DNA of 64,000 nt from Mesorhizobium loti (lineage in GTDB: Bacteria > Pseudomonadota > Alphaproteobacteria > Rhizobiales > Rhizobiaceae): positions 307,056 through 371,055 of the forward strand of contig NZ_PJRO01000008.1 in assembly GCF_002858745.1 (NCBI RefSeq). Direction: 5' to 3'. Shown one piece after another: positions 26,014-34,538 of the stretch. The notes under the pieces are model-generated. The model saw only the letters and a list, made by a program, of their open reading frames with translations, was not told where the DNA came from and made no database searches. The position numbers and the translations under genes are program-made. Each line of letters opens with the position of its first letter. The stretch's first letter is position 1.

Positions 26014-27060
26014 CTATGCCTTGAACAGCTCGTTGTAGATGCCGACCCATTTCGCCAGCGGCTCGCCGGCATCAACAGGCGTCAGCATCTTGTATTTGAA
26101 GCCTGCGGTGACCGGGCTGGTGCCTGGTTCCTTGGGTGGTATACGGGGATCGGCGGGCGGATAGCCCGCCTCGCGCACCAGCGTCTGCCCTTCCTGCGAG
26201 CAAAGATATTCGATGAACAGCTTGGCAGCATTCGGATGCGGCGCGTTCCTGGCGAGGAAAATGGCTCCGAGATGACCGACAAACGGTTCGGTTCTCGCCG
26301 CCTTGACCGGAGCTCCCTTCGCGCGGCTGATGTAAGTCTGGTGATTGTATATCATCAGGCCGATCGGATACTGGCCGGCGATGACGTTATCCAGAACCAC
26401 ACGCTGGTTGCCGGGAACGTTGACGATCTTCTGCCTTGAGAGCTTTTTCAGATACTCCATGCCCTTGTCGTCGCCCATGATGTTCAACACATTGGCGATG
26501 AAGCCGGCAGGGCCCGACAATGCAGGCGTGTCCGCCCACGCCATCTTGCCTTCCCATTTCGGATCGAGCAGGTCCTCATAGTCCTTGGGCGCTTCGTCTT
26601 CGCTGACGAGATCGGTGTTGTAGCCCGTCGTCAGGTAGATCGAATAAATAGCCGTGTAGTAGCCGTCCTTGTCCTTCATATCTGGTGAGAACGATGCTGC
26701 ATTGGACGGCTGGAACTGGCCGACCAGCCCTGAGGCAAGCAAAGGTGGGAAGACCGCGCCGGAGGAGTCGAACAGGTCGGCCAGGTTCTGGCCGGCATTC
26801 GCCTCGCTTCGCATGCGCAGCACGGTCTCCGCTTCAGTCATCGACGTAAACCGCACATCGATGCCGTAGCGCTGCTTGAAGGCGGTCGCCACTGGCCGCA
26901 CCAGCTGATTGACCACGATGCCGGTGTACCAAGTGACACTGCCTTCTTCACGGGCCCGCGCGACAAACGCTTCGTCGGGCTCCGCGAAGGCTTTTCCGCC
27001 CATTGCACCGACCGTCAGAGCCGACGTCGCCGTGACCAGCAATTGGCGTCTCGTGAGCAT
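26014..27060 (-). CDS. Extracellular solute-binding protein, Fe(3+)-type ABC transporter (orphan)
   Basis: This 348-residue periplasmic binding protein is similar in pattern to FbpA/AfuA iron receptors. It has a signal peptide (LTRRQLLVTATSALTVGAM, cleavage probably after AFA) with a twin-arginine-like TRRQLL. The mature part shows GSVTWYTGIVVNQLVRPVATAFKQ, then ADLFDSSGAVFPPLLASG and PKDYEDLLDPKWEGKMAW, which are typical. The ATG at 27060 has AGGGGA upstream. No permease or ATPase gene is nearby, so it works with components elsewhere or is a remnant of an operon. Confidence 0.84.
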   Translation of the reverse strand: MLTRRQLLVTATSALTVGAMGGKAFAEPDEAFVARAREEGSVTWYTGIVVNQLVRPVATAFKQRYGIDVRFTSMTEAETVLRMRSEANAGQNLADLFDSSGAVFPPLLASGLVGQFQPSNAASFSPDMKDKDGYYTAIYSIYLTTGYNTDLVSEDEAPKDYEDLLDPKWEGKMAWADTPALSGPAGFIANVLNIMGDDKGMEYLKKLSRQKIVNVPGNQRVVLDNVIAGQYPIGLMIYNHQTYISRAKGAPVKAARTEPFVGHLGAIFLARNAPHPNAAKLFIEYLCSQEGQTLVREAGYPPADPRIPPKEPGTSPVTAGFKYKMLTPVDAGEPLAKWVGIYNELFKA

Positions 27061-27201
27061 CGCAGTTCCCCTGTTGTGTTGGCATAAGGCTGGGGAATTG
27101 TCGGTCCGGTGAAATCTCTCCGTCAAAGGAGTTTAGCTGGCGATGGTAGTGAGATTTGCTCATCCCGCACCGGCGATCATCAGCTCACGGAAAGCACGGT
27201 G

Positions 27202-27471
27202 TCAGGAAGAGATGTTGATCTCTTCCACCTCTGGAGCGATCGGAAACGGATTGACCGAATAGGAATTCGAAGTCAGGCCGCTGCCGGTGCGGATGATGAT
27301 GCGCTCACCCTTGAACCGTTCGAAGGTGGCGCGGGAAATCCGCATCGATTTGCCCTTGGCGTCGGCGGCAGCGACTTTGTTCGACCACGGGAAATAGGTG
27401 ATGATTGCGACACGCTTGAGGAAGCGTTTTTCCTTGTCGCTCAGTTCGATTGAAATGCCTGCTCCACCCAT
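27202..27471 (-). CDS. Small protein of unknown function, paralogue of the 37.6-kb gene
   Basis: This 89-residue basic soluble protein is not recognised. The core SDKEKRFLKRVAIITYFPWS, then NKVAAADAKGKSMRISRATFER, matches the product at 37604-37855 over nearly its whole length, with FLKRV, T-x-FPWSNKV, DAKG and SRATFER identical. No signal or membrane helix is visible. The start MGGAGISIEL is a guess among nearby ATG codons; the frame remains open upstream. A small membrane protein gene and a repeat lie upstream on the same strand. Confidence 0.6.
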   Translation of the reverse strand: MGGAGISIELSDKEKRFLKRVAIITYFPWSNKVAAADAKGKSMRISRATFERFKGERIIIRTGSGLTSNSYSVNPFPIAPEVEEINISS

Positions 27472-27585
27472 GCCGCGACAATACGAACAAGCCCGAATTT
27501 GTCCAGCAGGACGAAAGATCAGGTGTCCCCAAAGCCAGGCGCTCCCCCGCCGTTCCGGGTACATGCCGGTCCGATGTCGGGCGTC

Positions 27586-27783
27586 CTATTTGGCGACAGC
27601 CAGCACGATGGCGATAACGACAAGAAGCGGCCCCATCCACTTGAAATGCTTGATGAGATGTTCCCACCATCCCGGCTGCCCGGGGTTGGCCTGGATGGGG
27701 AATGCAAGCAGCCCAAATCCTATTCCGGACATCCACAGCCCGACGCAGAACATGATGAATTGGTCAATGTAGTCGGCAATCAT
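27586..27783 (-). CDS. Small membrane protein, unknown function
   Basis: This 65-residue protein has two hydrophobic helices: about 7-28 (DQFIMFCVGLWMSGIGFGLLAF) and 48-64 (KWMGPLLVVIAIVLAVAK). A GGAG ribosome site precedes the ATG. It is transcribed toward the small paralogue gene at 27202-27471 and starts 15 bases from repeat copy 4. No family is recognised. Confidence 0.5.
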   Translation of the reverse strand: MIADYIDQFIMFCVGLWMSGIGFGLLAFPIQANPGQPGWWEHLIKHFKWMGPLLVVIAIVLAVAK

Positions 27784-27798
27784 TTTTGCGCTCCAGCT

Positions 27799-27899
27799 AG
27801 AGCGTTTCCGGTTTTTTCGGAAACGCGGAAATGCTCTAACCCTTTGTTTTGCGCAATTCCGGACGGAAAACCGCTACGCATTTTTCCTGGAATTGCTCT
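27799..27899 (-). repeat. Composite palindromic repeat A+B, copy 4
   Basis: In this orientation module B comes first (AGAGCGTTTCCGG to GGAAATGCTCT), then module A (GCGCAATTCCGGACGG to TTTCCTGGAATTGCTCT). It lies between the small membrane protein and the OmpA-family gene. Confidence 0.85.
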
Positions 27900-27945
27900 G
27901 GACCTCTCGTGAAAGCGAACAGAACGGCCCGGCGAAGGGCCGCGC

Positions 27946-29052
27946 TTAGTTCGCCTTCACGAGAACCACCCGACGGTTCTTGGCACGGCCTTCGTCGTTA
28001 TCGTTGGACGCAATCGGCGCCATCATGCCGGCGCCCGCCGCGGTCAATCGCTTTTCATCGACCGCGTATTTCGAGGCCAATGCCGCTTTGACCGCCTGCG
28101 CCCGGCGCGACGATAGATCGATATTGTGGTCGAAGCTGCCTTGGCTGTCGGTATGGCCGACCACGAGAACGGCCATTTTCGGATCGTTCTTCAACAGGGT
28201 GGCGATCTCCTTCAGCGTCGGATCGGACTCCGGCTTGATGTCGGCCTTGTCGGTGTCGAAATAGATGCCGTACAGCGAGATCGATCCCATGGTGGAAAGC
28301 GACTCGTTCATTTTCGCGGCCTCGACGACCACCATCTTCTTGTCTCGTGCCTTGGGTTCCAGAACCTGGACAATCGCTACCGTGCGGCCGTTCAGCTCCT
28401 TACAGTAAAGATCGTCGATCATGGTGTAGGTCTGCACCGCGACATAGGCGTCCCCGCCATCCTGCGGCACCTTGGCGGTGAAGTAGCGCTGGTCGGTGAT
28501 CGTCGATGTCAGGGCGCATTTGCCGTTGCTGAAGTCGGCGTCTTTCAGGCCGCTGTCGTAAAAGAAGAACATCGTCAGGCTCATGTCGCCGCCGCCACCG
28601 CCGGATGAACGGTCGGCGGCACCACCGCATTCTTCTTTCTTGCATTCGAACACCACCTCGCCGCCCTTTTGAGTGATCACATCCTGGTAGTTGCGAAGCA
28701 CCTCGAGTGGCGAGCGATCCGGTGGCAGGACATAGGCGATGCGCGTGAGGGCGCCTTCGGCTTCGATCTTCTTCTCCGGCGCGAATTTTCGATTGTTGTT
28801 TTTGTCGCGGGCGTCGGGGTCTTCGCTGGGCTTCAGCGCCGAAAGCGGCAGAGTGAAATCGGTGTAGGCGAGCTTTTCGTAGGAGACGATGAACGAGCCG
28901 TCATATCTTTTGACCAGCGCATTGTCGGAAGCGCTGTCGATGTCGGCGGTCGGCTTGGTGGCGTCGGCAAGGCCCGAGGTTGCGGTGACGAGGAGAGCCG
29001 AGATCATGGCAACGGAAATGGCGGCAATGCGACTGAAAATCCGGATGTTCAT
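27946..29052 (-). CDS. OmpA-family protein with N-terminal DUF4892-like region
   Basis: This 368-residue envelope protein starts with a signal peptide (MNIRIFSRIAAISVAMISALL). A large N-terminal part follows (about 35-240) with the DUF4892-like segment LPPDRSPLEVLRNYQDVITQ and several cysteines (CKKEEC, C in GKCAL, C in LYCKEL). The C-terminal OmpA domain binds peptidoglycan: YFDTDKADIKPES, then GHTDSQGSFDHNIDLSSRRAQ. GGGGAAG precedes the ATG at 29052. It probably tethers the outer membrane or periplasm to the wall. Confidence 0.85.
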   Translation of the reverse strand: MNIRIFSRIAAISVAMISALLVTATSGLADATKPTADIDSASDNALVKRYDGSFIVSYEKLAYTDFTLPLSALKPSEDPDARDKNNNRKFAPEKKIEAEGALTRIAYVLPPDRSPLEVLRNYQDVITQKGGEVVFECKKEECGGAADRSSGGGGGDMSLTMFFFYDSGLKDADFSNGKCALTSTITDQRYFTAKVPQDGGDAYVAVQTYTMIDDLYCKELNGRTVAIVQVLEPKARDKKMVVVEAAKMNESLSTMGSISLYGIYFDTDKADIKPESDPTLKEIATLLKNDPKMAVLVVGHTDSQGSFDHNIDLSSRRAQAVKAALASKYAVDEKRLTAAGAGMMAPIASNDNDEGRAKNRRVVLVKAN

Positions 29053-29261
29053 GCTTCCCCCAAAACGATGAAAACGGCCCAAGGGCAGAAAATCACACCT
29101 AGCGCCAAGCGACAAGCAACCCATCCGTCACATACCATCCGGTCGGTAAACCCTGATGGGACGGGAGACCACTGTATCGGCTGGAACACCCATACAGATT
29201 GTCAAATTTGTACTGCACTGTCCCTGTCCATGTCGGCGGAGCTTCCGCTAGACCGCAACGC

Positions 29262-30335
29262 ATGAACACGACTGACCAGTCCCCCGTCCAGATCGGCGCT
29301 CTGGTTCCGCTAACCCCGCCTGGCTGGGTCGAAGCGGGCCGACATTTGCTCGCCGGGCTCAAGCTCGGCGTTGATGAAGTCAACGACACCGGTGGAGTTG
29401 CCGGAAGGCCGCTTGCACTGATTGTTCGGGATACCGCGGCAGATCCACAGAAGGCCGCCGCGGCAGTAGACGAACTGGCACTCCTCGGCGTGACCGCCCT
29501 AGCGGGGGAATATCACAGCGTCGTTGCGCGTGCCGCTGCCGCCAGGGTCGATGCCCTCGGTCTGCCGTTCCTGTGTTCGTCAGCGGTTCTCGACGCGCTC
29601 ACCGACCAGCCAACGCAATGGGTGGCGCGCCTCGCCCCAGCGCAGTCCCGCGGCTGGCAGGTCTATGCAGACTTCCTGCTCGCCGCCGGCCACAGTCGAA
29701 TTGCGCTGGCCCTCGATCAAAGCGTCTATTGGGCATCTGGAGCCCGTATTCTGCGCGACTACCTTGGCCGACACGGCGGGACCGTCATCGAACTGGACGC
29801 ACGCGCGCTTACCCCCACCGCAGTTTGTGACGCACTGGTCGATAATCGCGCCACAGCCTTGCTGCTTCTGGTCGGCTATCCGGAACCGGCGGTGTCCCTC
29901 GTCAAGACTGTCCGCCAGCGTCTCGCCGAGGTCATGATCGGCGCACCGGCCGGACAACCGGAATTTGCCGAACTTGCGACAATGGCGGGTGGCGCTGCCA
30001 TCCCCTTCCTGCGCTACCTGCCTGAACGCCTCAGTCCGCTCGGTACGCGCGTCGAGACGGCTCTGCGCCAGCGTCTGAGCGCGGCCCCCTCCTTCGTCGC
30101 CTTCGAAGGTTACGACACCATCACCGTCCTCGCGCAGATGTTGCGTGCCCATGGTGTCGATCGGGATCGCATTGCCGACTCCTGGCCGCATGTCACGGTC
30201 GAAGGCACCCGTGGGCAGATCCGATTCTCCCGCACACCGGGCATCGGTATGTGGCAATGGACCTGGCCACCGATCCAGGTCGCGGACCGGGATCCAGCGC
30301 AACCCGATCGCTTTCGGATTCTCCACACCGGTTGA
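29262..30335 (+). CDS. Type I periplasmic-binding-fold protein lacking a signal peptide
   Basis: This 357-residue protein begins PVQIGALVPLTPPGWVEAGR, then LLAGLKLGVDEVNDTGGVAGRP, the N-terminal signature of branched-chain amino acid / AmiC-type receptors. LGVTALAGEYHSVVARAAAA fits the ligand cleft. Neither the ATG at 29262 nor the upstream alternative at 29199 provides a hydrophobic signal segment, so the product appears cytoplasmic, as for the amide sensor AmiC. No transport genes accompany it. A membrane protein and a phosphatase-like gene follow on the same strand. Confidence 0.72.
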   Translation: MNTTDQSPVQIGALVPLTPPGWVEAGRHLLAGLKLGVDEVNDTGGVAGRPLALIVRDTAADPQKAAAAVDELALLGVTALAGEYHSVVARAAAARVDALGLPFLCSSAVLDALTDQPTQWVARLAPAQSRGWQVYADFLLAAGHSRIALALDQSVYWASGARILRDYLGRHGGTVIELDARALTPTAVCDALVDNRATALLLLVGYPEPAVSLVKTVRQRLAEVMIGAPAGQPEFAELATMAGGAAIPFLRYLPERLSPLGTRVETALRQRLSAAPSFVAFEGYDTITVLAQMLRAHGVDRDRIADSWPHVTVEGTRGQIRFSRTPGIGMWQWTWPPIQVADRDPAQPDRFRILHTG

Positions 30336-30471
30336 GGCGCTCCACAGCTGCCTCATGCAACGTTACAGGCTGCATCACGATGTGCTCAGCCATCCACAAT
30401 CCCGCCCTGCCCTTGCCCGAAACCGGATCTACGTGACGATTCCATGACTGTTTTGTGACAGGAGAGGAACC

Positions 30472-31206
30472 GTGGCGACAAGTCTCCATAGCGGTCATTC
30501 CGCAAACGTCGATCTTCCCCACGGGATGGATCAGTTCAGGCTTTTGCTCAGCGCATTTCTGGTTGTTGGCATTACTACGACCGTTGCAGCCTTCGTCGCC
30601 GGCTGGGCACCGAACCTTCGGCCACTGCTTCTGCAGGAAGACGGTATCGTCGAGATGGCCACCGCCATCTTCTTCGCGCTGGCTGCGCTCGGTGCCGCAA
30701 CATCCGTGACAATGTGGGGGCTACGGCTGCCGCTGCTGTTGGCGGGGTTGATCGGCTTCGCCGAGCTGATGGACGAAACCAGTTTCGGTTCGCGCCTGTT
30801 CGGCTTCCAGCCGCCGCCGCTTTATGGCGGCGGGCAGTTGGACGGTTTCCACGACTTGCTCATCGTCGCCTTTCGGCTGACACACGACCTGAACCCGCTC
30901 CTCGCCTGGCTCCTGGTGGGGTTGCTGCTTGCGGCCTCCGTCGCGCTGATAGCCTTCGTCGGGATGCAACTGCTCAAGGGTTTCAGGGGTGATCCCAAGC
31001 GCCTCTCGACCCACACGCTGCTTTTTGCACATTTTGCCTTCATCGGCCTGGCGCAGGTCATCGACATTTCCGCATCGTCCTCACATGCCCTTTCGGCGAT
31101 GGAAGAGGTCTTCGAACTTGACGCCGCGATCCTGCTTGCCTTCTACGTTCTGCAGCATAATTGGGAAGCATGGATTGCCAACCGCGGGCGGGTCGTAGCC
31201 CCATAG
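30472..31206 (+). CDS. Multi-pass membrane protein of unknown function
   Basis: The product is 244 residues with about six hydrophobic helices. The segment LLQEDGIVEMATAIFFALAA and the motif DETSFGSRLFGF, followed by a QLDGFHDL stretch, resemble an uncharacterised family with an EEISWGQRxFG-type motif. Conserved acidic and Arg residues inside or near membrane helices suggest an enzyme or channel, but no function can be named. It starts with GTG at 30472 after an AGGAGAGG ribosome site. It follows the binding-fold gene by about 135 bases. Confidence 0.7.
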   Translation: MATSLHSGHSANVDLPHGMDQFRLLLSAFLVVGITTTVAAFVAGWAPNLRPLLLQEDGIVEMATAIFFALAALGAATSVTMWGLRLPLLLAGLIGFAELMDETSFGSRLFGFQPPPLYGGGQLDGFHDLLIVAFRLTHDLNPLLAWLLVGLLLAASVALIAFVGMQLLKGFRGDPKRLSTHTLLFAHFAFIGLAQVIDISASSSHALSAMEEVFELDAAILLAFYVLQHNWEAWIANRGRVVAP

Positions 31207-31233
31207 GCTGCCCAACGAGATGCGGAAAACGCG

Positions 31234-31875
31234 ATGCCTTTGAATGTGACCCGTCTGGCTGCTCTCGCCGTCAACATGGGCGTGGCATTGTTGTGCGCAC
31301 TCTCCCTCTCGAAGGGATCAGCCAATGCAGCCGAAAGCGTCGAGACCATCGTCCTGATCCGCCACGGCGAAAAGCCGCCACAAGGGCTGGGACAGCTCAA
31401 CTGCCAGGGCCTCAACCGGTCGCTGCGGCTGCCCGCCGTCATCAAGGCGCGCTTCGGGGTTCCTGCCGCAATTTTTGCGCCCAATCCCGCTGACCAGAAA
31501 ACCGATCAGGGCATCGCCTATGACTATGTCAGGCCCCTTGCCACGGTCGAGCCGATGGCGATCACGTTCGGGCTGCCAGTCAATACCGGCATCGGTGTCG
31601 AGGATATTTCGAAACTCCAGGACAAACTCGAAGATAAAGCCTACGCGAACGCGCTCATCGTTGTCGCCTGGGAGCACAAGCAACTGGTCAAGCTGACGCG
31701 CAAGCTCGTGAAGAACCACGGCGGCGATCCCGATACCGTACCGAAGTGGCAGGGCGACAATTTCGACGGCATCTATGTCGTGCGGCTCACCCGCAAGGAT
31801 GGCGATACCACCGCGACGTTCCAGACTGCACAGCAAGGGCTCAACGGCCTGTCAGAGACCTGCCCGGATCGCTAG
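31234..31875 (+). CDS. Histidine-phosphatase-like exported protein
   Basis: This 213-residue protein has a signal-like N-terminus (AALAVNMGVALLCALSL) and the phosphoglycerate-mutase-type motif VLIRHGEKP near residue 42, with the catalytic His in RHG. A second conserved histidine may be in VVAWEHKQLVKL, where the usual SHG is replaced by WEH, as in several secreted bacterial members. The substrate is unknown. It starts 27 bases after the preceding membrane-protein gene, so co-transcription is likely. Confidence 0.72.
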   Translation: MPLNVTRLAALAVNMGVALLCALSLSKGSANAAESVETIVLIRHGEKPPQGLGQLNCQGLNRSLRLPAVIKARFGVPAAIFAPNPADQKTDQGIAYDYVRPLATVEPMAITFGLPVNTGIGVEDISKLQDKLEDKAYANALIVVAWEHKQLVKLTRKLVKNHGGDPDTVPKWQGDNFDGIYVVRLTRKDGDTTATFQTAQQGLNGLSETCPDR

Positions 31876-32303
31876 AACCGATGTGCATTCACACATAAGT
31901 TTCGGTTTTGAGATCGTCATTCCCAACGGAGAGCGTCTTGAGGACGAATGCCTGGACGACGCAAAAGGTGTCTGATGGGTGTCCAGTCTATCGGCTAGGG
32001 CAAGGCAGGAGACCACAAGACATTCGCGGCTTGGGGGCACTTGACCAATTTTGATCGAGAACAGGACATACTCGGGCGCTCCACCAAAACTCCACACAAT
32101 ATCGACCTATCCTGAACACAGCGTCGAACAAAGCCTTGCCGAAGGGGGGCCGACATTTGCCCTGTCGTTGTCGCCCTCACCATCGATACATGTTGTGAAA
32201 AAGTCTCCGGCTCACGCATCCGACTGAAGGGTACTCGGGTACCTTGCCTTTCTTCAGTCGATAGGAAACACCGGACAACAGCACACCAGCAGATAGTTTG
32301 TCG
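31876..32303. other. Region upstream of the two-component system
   Basis: No gene is supported in these 428 bases. A hairpin GACTGAAG (32222-32229) and CTTCAGTC (32252-32259), enclosing a GGTAC/GTACC inner pair, lies 45 bases before the response regulator start. It could be an operator or leader structure. Confidence 0.4.
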
Positions 32304-33005
32304 ATGATGATGGAAAATGCGCTTGTACTGATCGTCGAAGACGAGCCTGAAATCGTCGAGATCCTTGAAACCTATTTCGGCCGGGAAGGCTTTCGGACCG
32401 TCAGTGCCAACGACGGCACCACCGGCCTGGCCCACCATCTACGCCTCCGCCCCGACATCGTCATTCTTGATGTGAAGATGCCGGGCCAAGACGGATATGA
32501 AGTACTTGCCGCCTTGCGCCGGCGCGGAGACACCCCTGTCATCATGGTCACCGCGCTCGCGGAGGATCTGGACAAACTACAGGCTCTCCGCATTGGCGCG
32601 GACGACTATGTCGTCAAACCCTTCAATCCCCTCGAGGTCGTCGCCCGTGCGAAGGCGGTGTTACGGCGAACACGGGGAAGAGACGCAGGAAATGCGATCC
32701 GCGTCGGCCCTCTAATGATCGATCTCAACGCTCATACGGCATCTGTGGAGGCAATAAATGGTCAGGCCGCACTGGAGCTGACCCGGACCGAGTTTCGCCT
32801 CCTGGCCCATATGGCCGGTTCACCCAATCGGGTTTTCGAGCGTGGCGAGTTGGTCGACGCATGCCTGCCGGAAGGAGAGGCACTGCAGCGCACAGTCGAC
32901 AGCCACGTGAGCAATCTGAGACGCAAGCTTGCTTCGGCCGGAGCCGACGGCTTGGTGACCGGAGTTCGCGGGGTCGGCTACAAGCTCGTCGCAAGCTATC
33001 GCTAG
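32304..33005 (+). CDS. OmpR-family two-component response regulator
   Basis: This 233-residue protein has a receiver domain with E12-D13, phospho-acceptor D56 (VILDVKMPGQDG), T83 (MVTA) and K105 (VVKPFNP). A winged-helix DNA-binding domain occupies about 135-230 (LELTRTEFRLLAHM, RTVDSHVSNLRRKL, VRGVGYKLV). Three consecutive ATG codons (32304-32312) follow a possible TTG; no clear ribosome site decides between them. The terminal codon TAG lies at the edge of repeat copy 5, which separates it from its kinase gene. Confidence 0.9.
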   Translation: MMMENALVLIVEDEPEIVEILETYFGREGFRTVSANDGTTGLAHHLRLRPDIVILDVKMPGQDGYEVLAALRRRGDTPVIMVTALAEDLDKLQALRIGADDYVVKPFNPLEVVARAKAVLRRTRGRDAGNAIRVGPLMIDLNAHTASVEAINGQAALELTRTEFRLLAHMAGSPNRVFERGELVDACLPEGEALQRTVDSHVSNLRRKLASAGADGLVTGVRGVGYKLVASYR

Positions 33006-33103
33006 AGCGTTTCCGTTTTTCACGGAAACGCGGAACGCTCTAAGTTTTGTTATTACGCAATTCCGGACGGAAAACCATTACACACTTTTCCTGGAATTGC
33101 TCT
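33004..33103 (-). repeat. Composite palindromic repeat B+A, copy 5
   Basis: Module B (AGAGCGTTTCCG to GGAACGCTCT) then module A (ACGCAATTCCGGACGG to CTGGAATTGCTCT). It lies between the response regulator and kinase genes and overlaps the TAG stop of the former. Open frame running from it into the kinase gene is translated repeat, not a real extension. Confidence 0.85.
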
Positions 33104-33178
33104 CGGAGGCGCAATGCACTCAATTTCAACTGCAGGGCCGCTCCATCGCATGCCTTCTACCCGATTGACCGGACCTCG

Positions 33179-34279
33179 ATGAGGAAAGGAACCCTCAGCC
33201 GCCAGGTGATGCTGTCGATCAGTGCTGTGACACTGTCGGCGCTCGCGATCATGTTCTTCGGCTCGATTTTCTACTACTACAATTATGAATGGCTCGTCCC
33301 CGCCGGAATCCAGGGTGAAGAGTCTGACTGGGTATTCACCGATTTCGTCGCGCTTGCCATATTTGTTGCGATCAGCCTGATCGCAGCGGGCATCGTTGGG
33401 TGGAGACTGGCACGTCGAATTCTAAGACCGCTGGACGCTGTCGCGAAAGCGCTTCGCTCCATCACCATGGGAAACTTCAGTGCCCGTGCCGAAGTCGTCA
33501 AGAACGGTTTTGGGGAAGCCGAAACGCTGATCAGCGACTTCAACGCTATGGCCCGGCGACTTGAGACCGCCGAATCCGAATTGCGTTTCTCGAACTCCGC
33601 CATCGCGCATGAATTGCGTACACCGTTGACGATCCTCCGGGGGCGTTTGCAGGGACTGTCCGACGGTGTCTTTCCACCGACCAAGGAACTCTACGGCAAC
33701 CTCATCGCACATGTTGATGGCTTGACGCTTCTGGTCGAGGATCTGCGGACCCTTGGCCTTGCAAGCGCGGGCCATCTCGACCTGAAGCCGGAAGTGGTCA
33801 ACCTGGCCAGCGAGGTTGCGGCGATTGCCGGCGCCATGGAGCCTGAAATGGCGGCTGCGGACGTAAAGCTCGAATGGAACCTGCAAGCCGCCAGATGCGA
33901 AATTGACCGAAATCGCGTTCGTCAGGCGCTGTTGGCGGTACTCGACAACGCGCGTCGCTACGCCCCGCATTCGACGGTATGTATGCAGACCTTCGTCTCT
34001 GGCAGCGTCGGTGTCATCAGATGTTCCGACTCTGGCCCCGGCGTACCACCCGAAAGCCATGACAAGGTGTTCGAGCGATTTTGGCGTGCCGATGAATCCC
34101 GTTCCCGCAAGAGTGGTGGTAGCGGATTGGGTTTGGCCGTTGTGAGGGCTATCGTGCGAGCGCATGGTGGAGATACCACTGCCCGATCCTCGCCAAGTGG
34201 CGGCCTGATCATCGAGATTTCGTTGCCGCTTTTCAACCCTCCTGCCCATGGCATGGATGAAGAACCCGCTGCTCGTTGA
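33179..34279 (+). CDS. Two-component sensor histidine kinase (BaeS/EnvZ-like)
   Basis: This 366-residue kinase has TM1 (about 12-33), a very short periplasmic segment of about 20 residues, TM2 (about 54-76) and HAMP (about 77-130). HisKA carries H144 in AIAHELRTPLTI. HATPase_c has N257 (LLAVLDNARRYAP), the G1 box D284-SGPG and the G2 box GGSGLGLAVV. The tiny periplasmic loop argues for sensing in the membrane. The ATG at 33179 (MRKGTLSRQV) is chosen because upstream frame is repeat sequence. It partners the preceding regulator. Confidence 0.9.
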   Translation: MRKGTLSRQVMLSISAVTLSALAIMFFGSIFYYYNYEWLVPAGIQGEESDWVFTDFVALAIFVAISLIAAGIVGWRLARRILRPLDAVAKALRSITMGNFSARAEVVKNGFGEAETLISDFNAMARRLETAESELRFSNSAIAHELRTPLTILRGRLQGLSDGVFPPTKELYGNLIAHVDGLTLLVEDLRTLGLASAGHLDLKPEVVNLASEVAAIAGAMEPEMAAADVKLEWNLQAARCEIDRNRVRQALLAVLDNARRYAPHSTVCMQTFVSGSVGVIRCSDSGPGVPPESHDKVFERFWRADESRSRKSGGSGLGLAVVRAIVRAHGGDTTARSSPSGGLIIEISLPLFNPPAHGMDEEPAAR

Positions 34280-34538
34280 AGCGGCCTCGGCCGGCTCGCG
34301 GCTGCTTTTTGCGAACCCATCCACTGTGCTCGCCTTCCGAGGCGCGCGCCCGATCGTTCGCCGGCGTCTGCCGATGCCCCTCCACAGAACCTGCACAGAC
34401 CATCCATGGAATCGCGACCATCTCGGTCTGTGAGATGAGAGATGCGCTTCCAATGTCACGACGTTTTCGGAATGGCTAAGGGACAATGGAAGCTCCGAAG
34501 CCGGCAAGGTCGGGAGGGCCCTGCCGGGCTGTTGGGTG

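Noticed and set aside
33047..33178. N-terminal extension of the histidine kinase
   Set aside because: The first codons translate the A repeat (RNSGRKTITHFSWNCS); the same peptide appears at other repeat copies.
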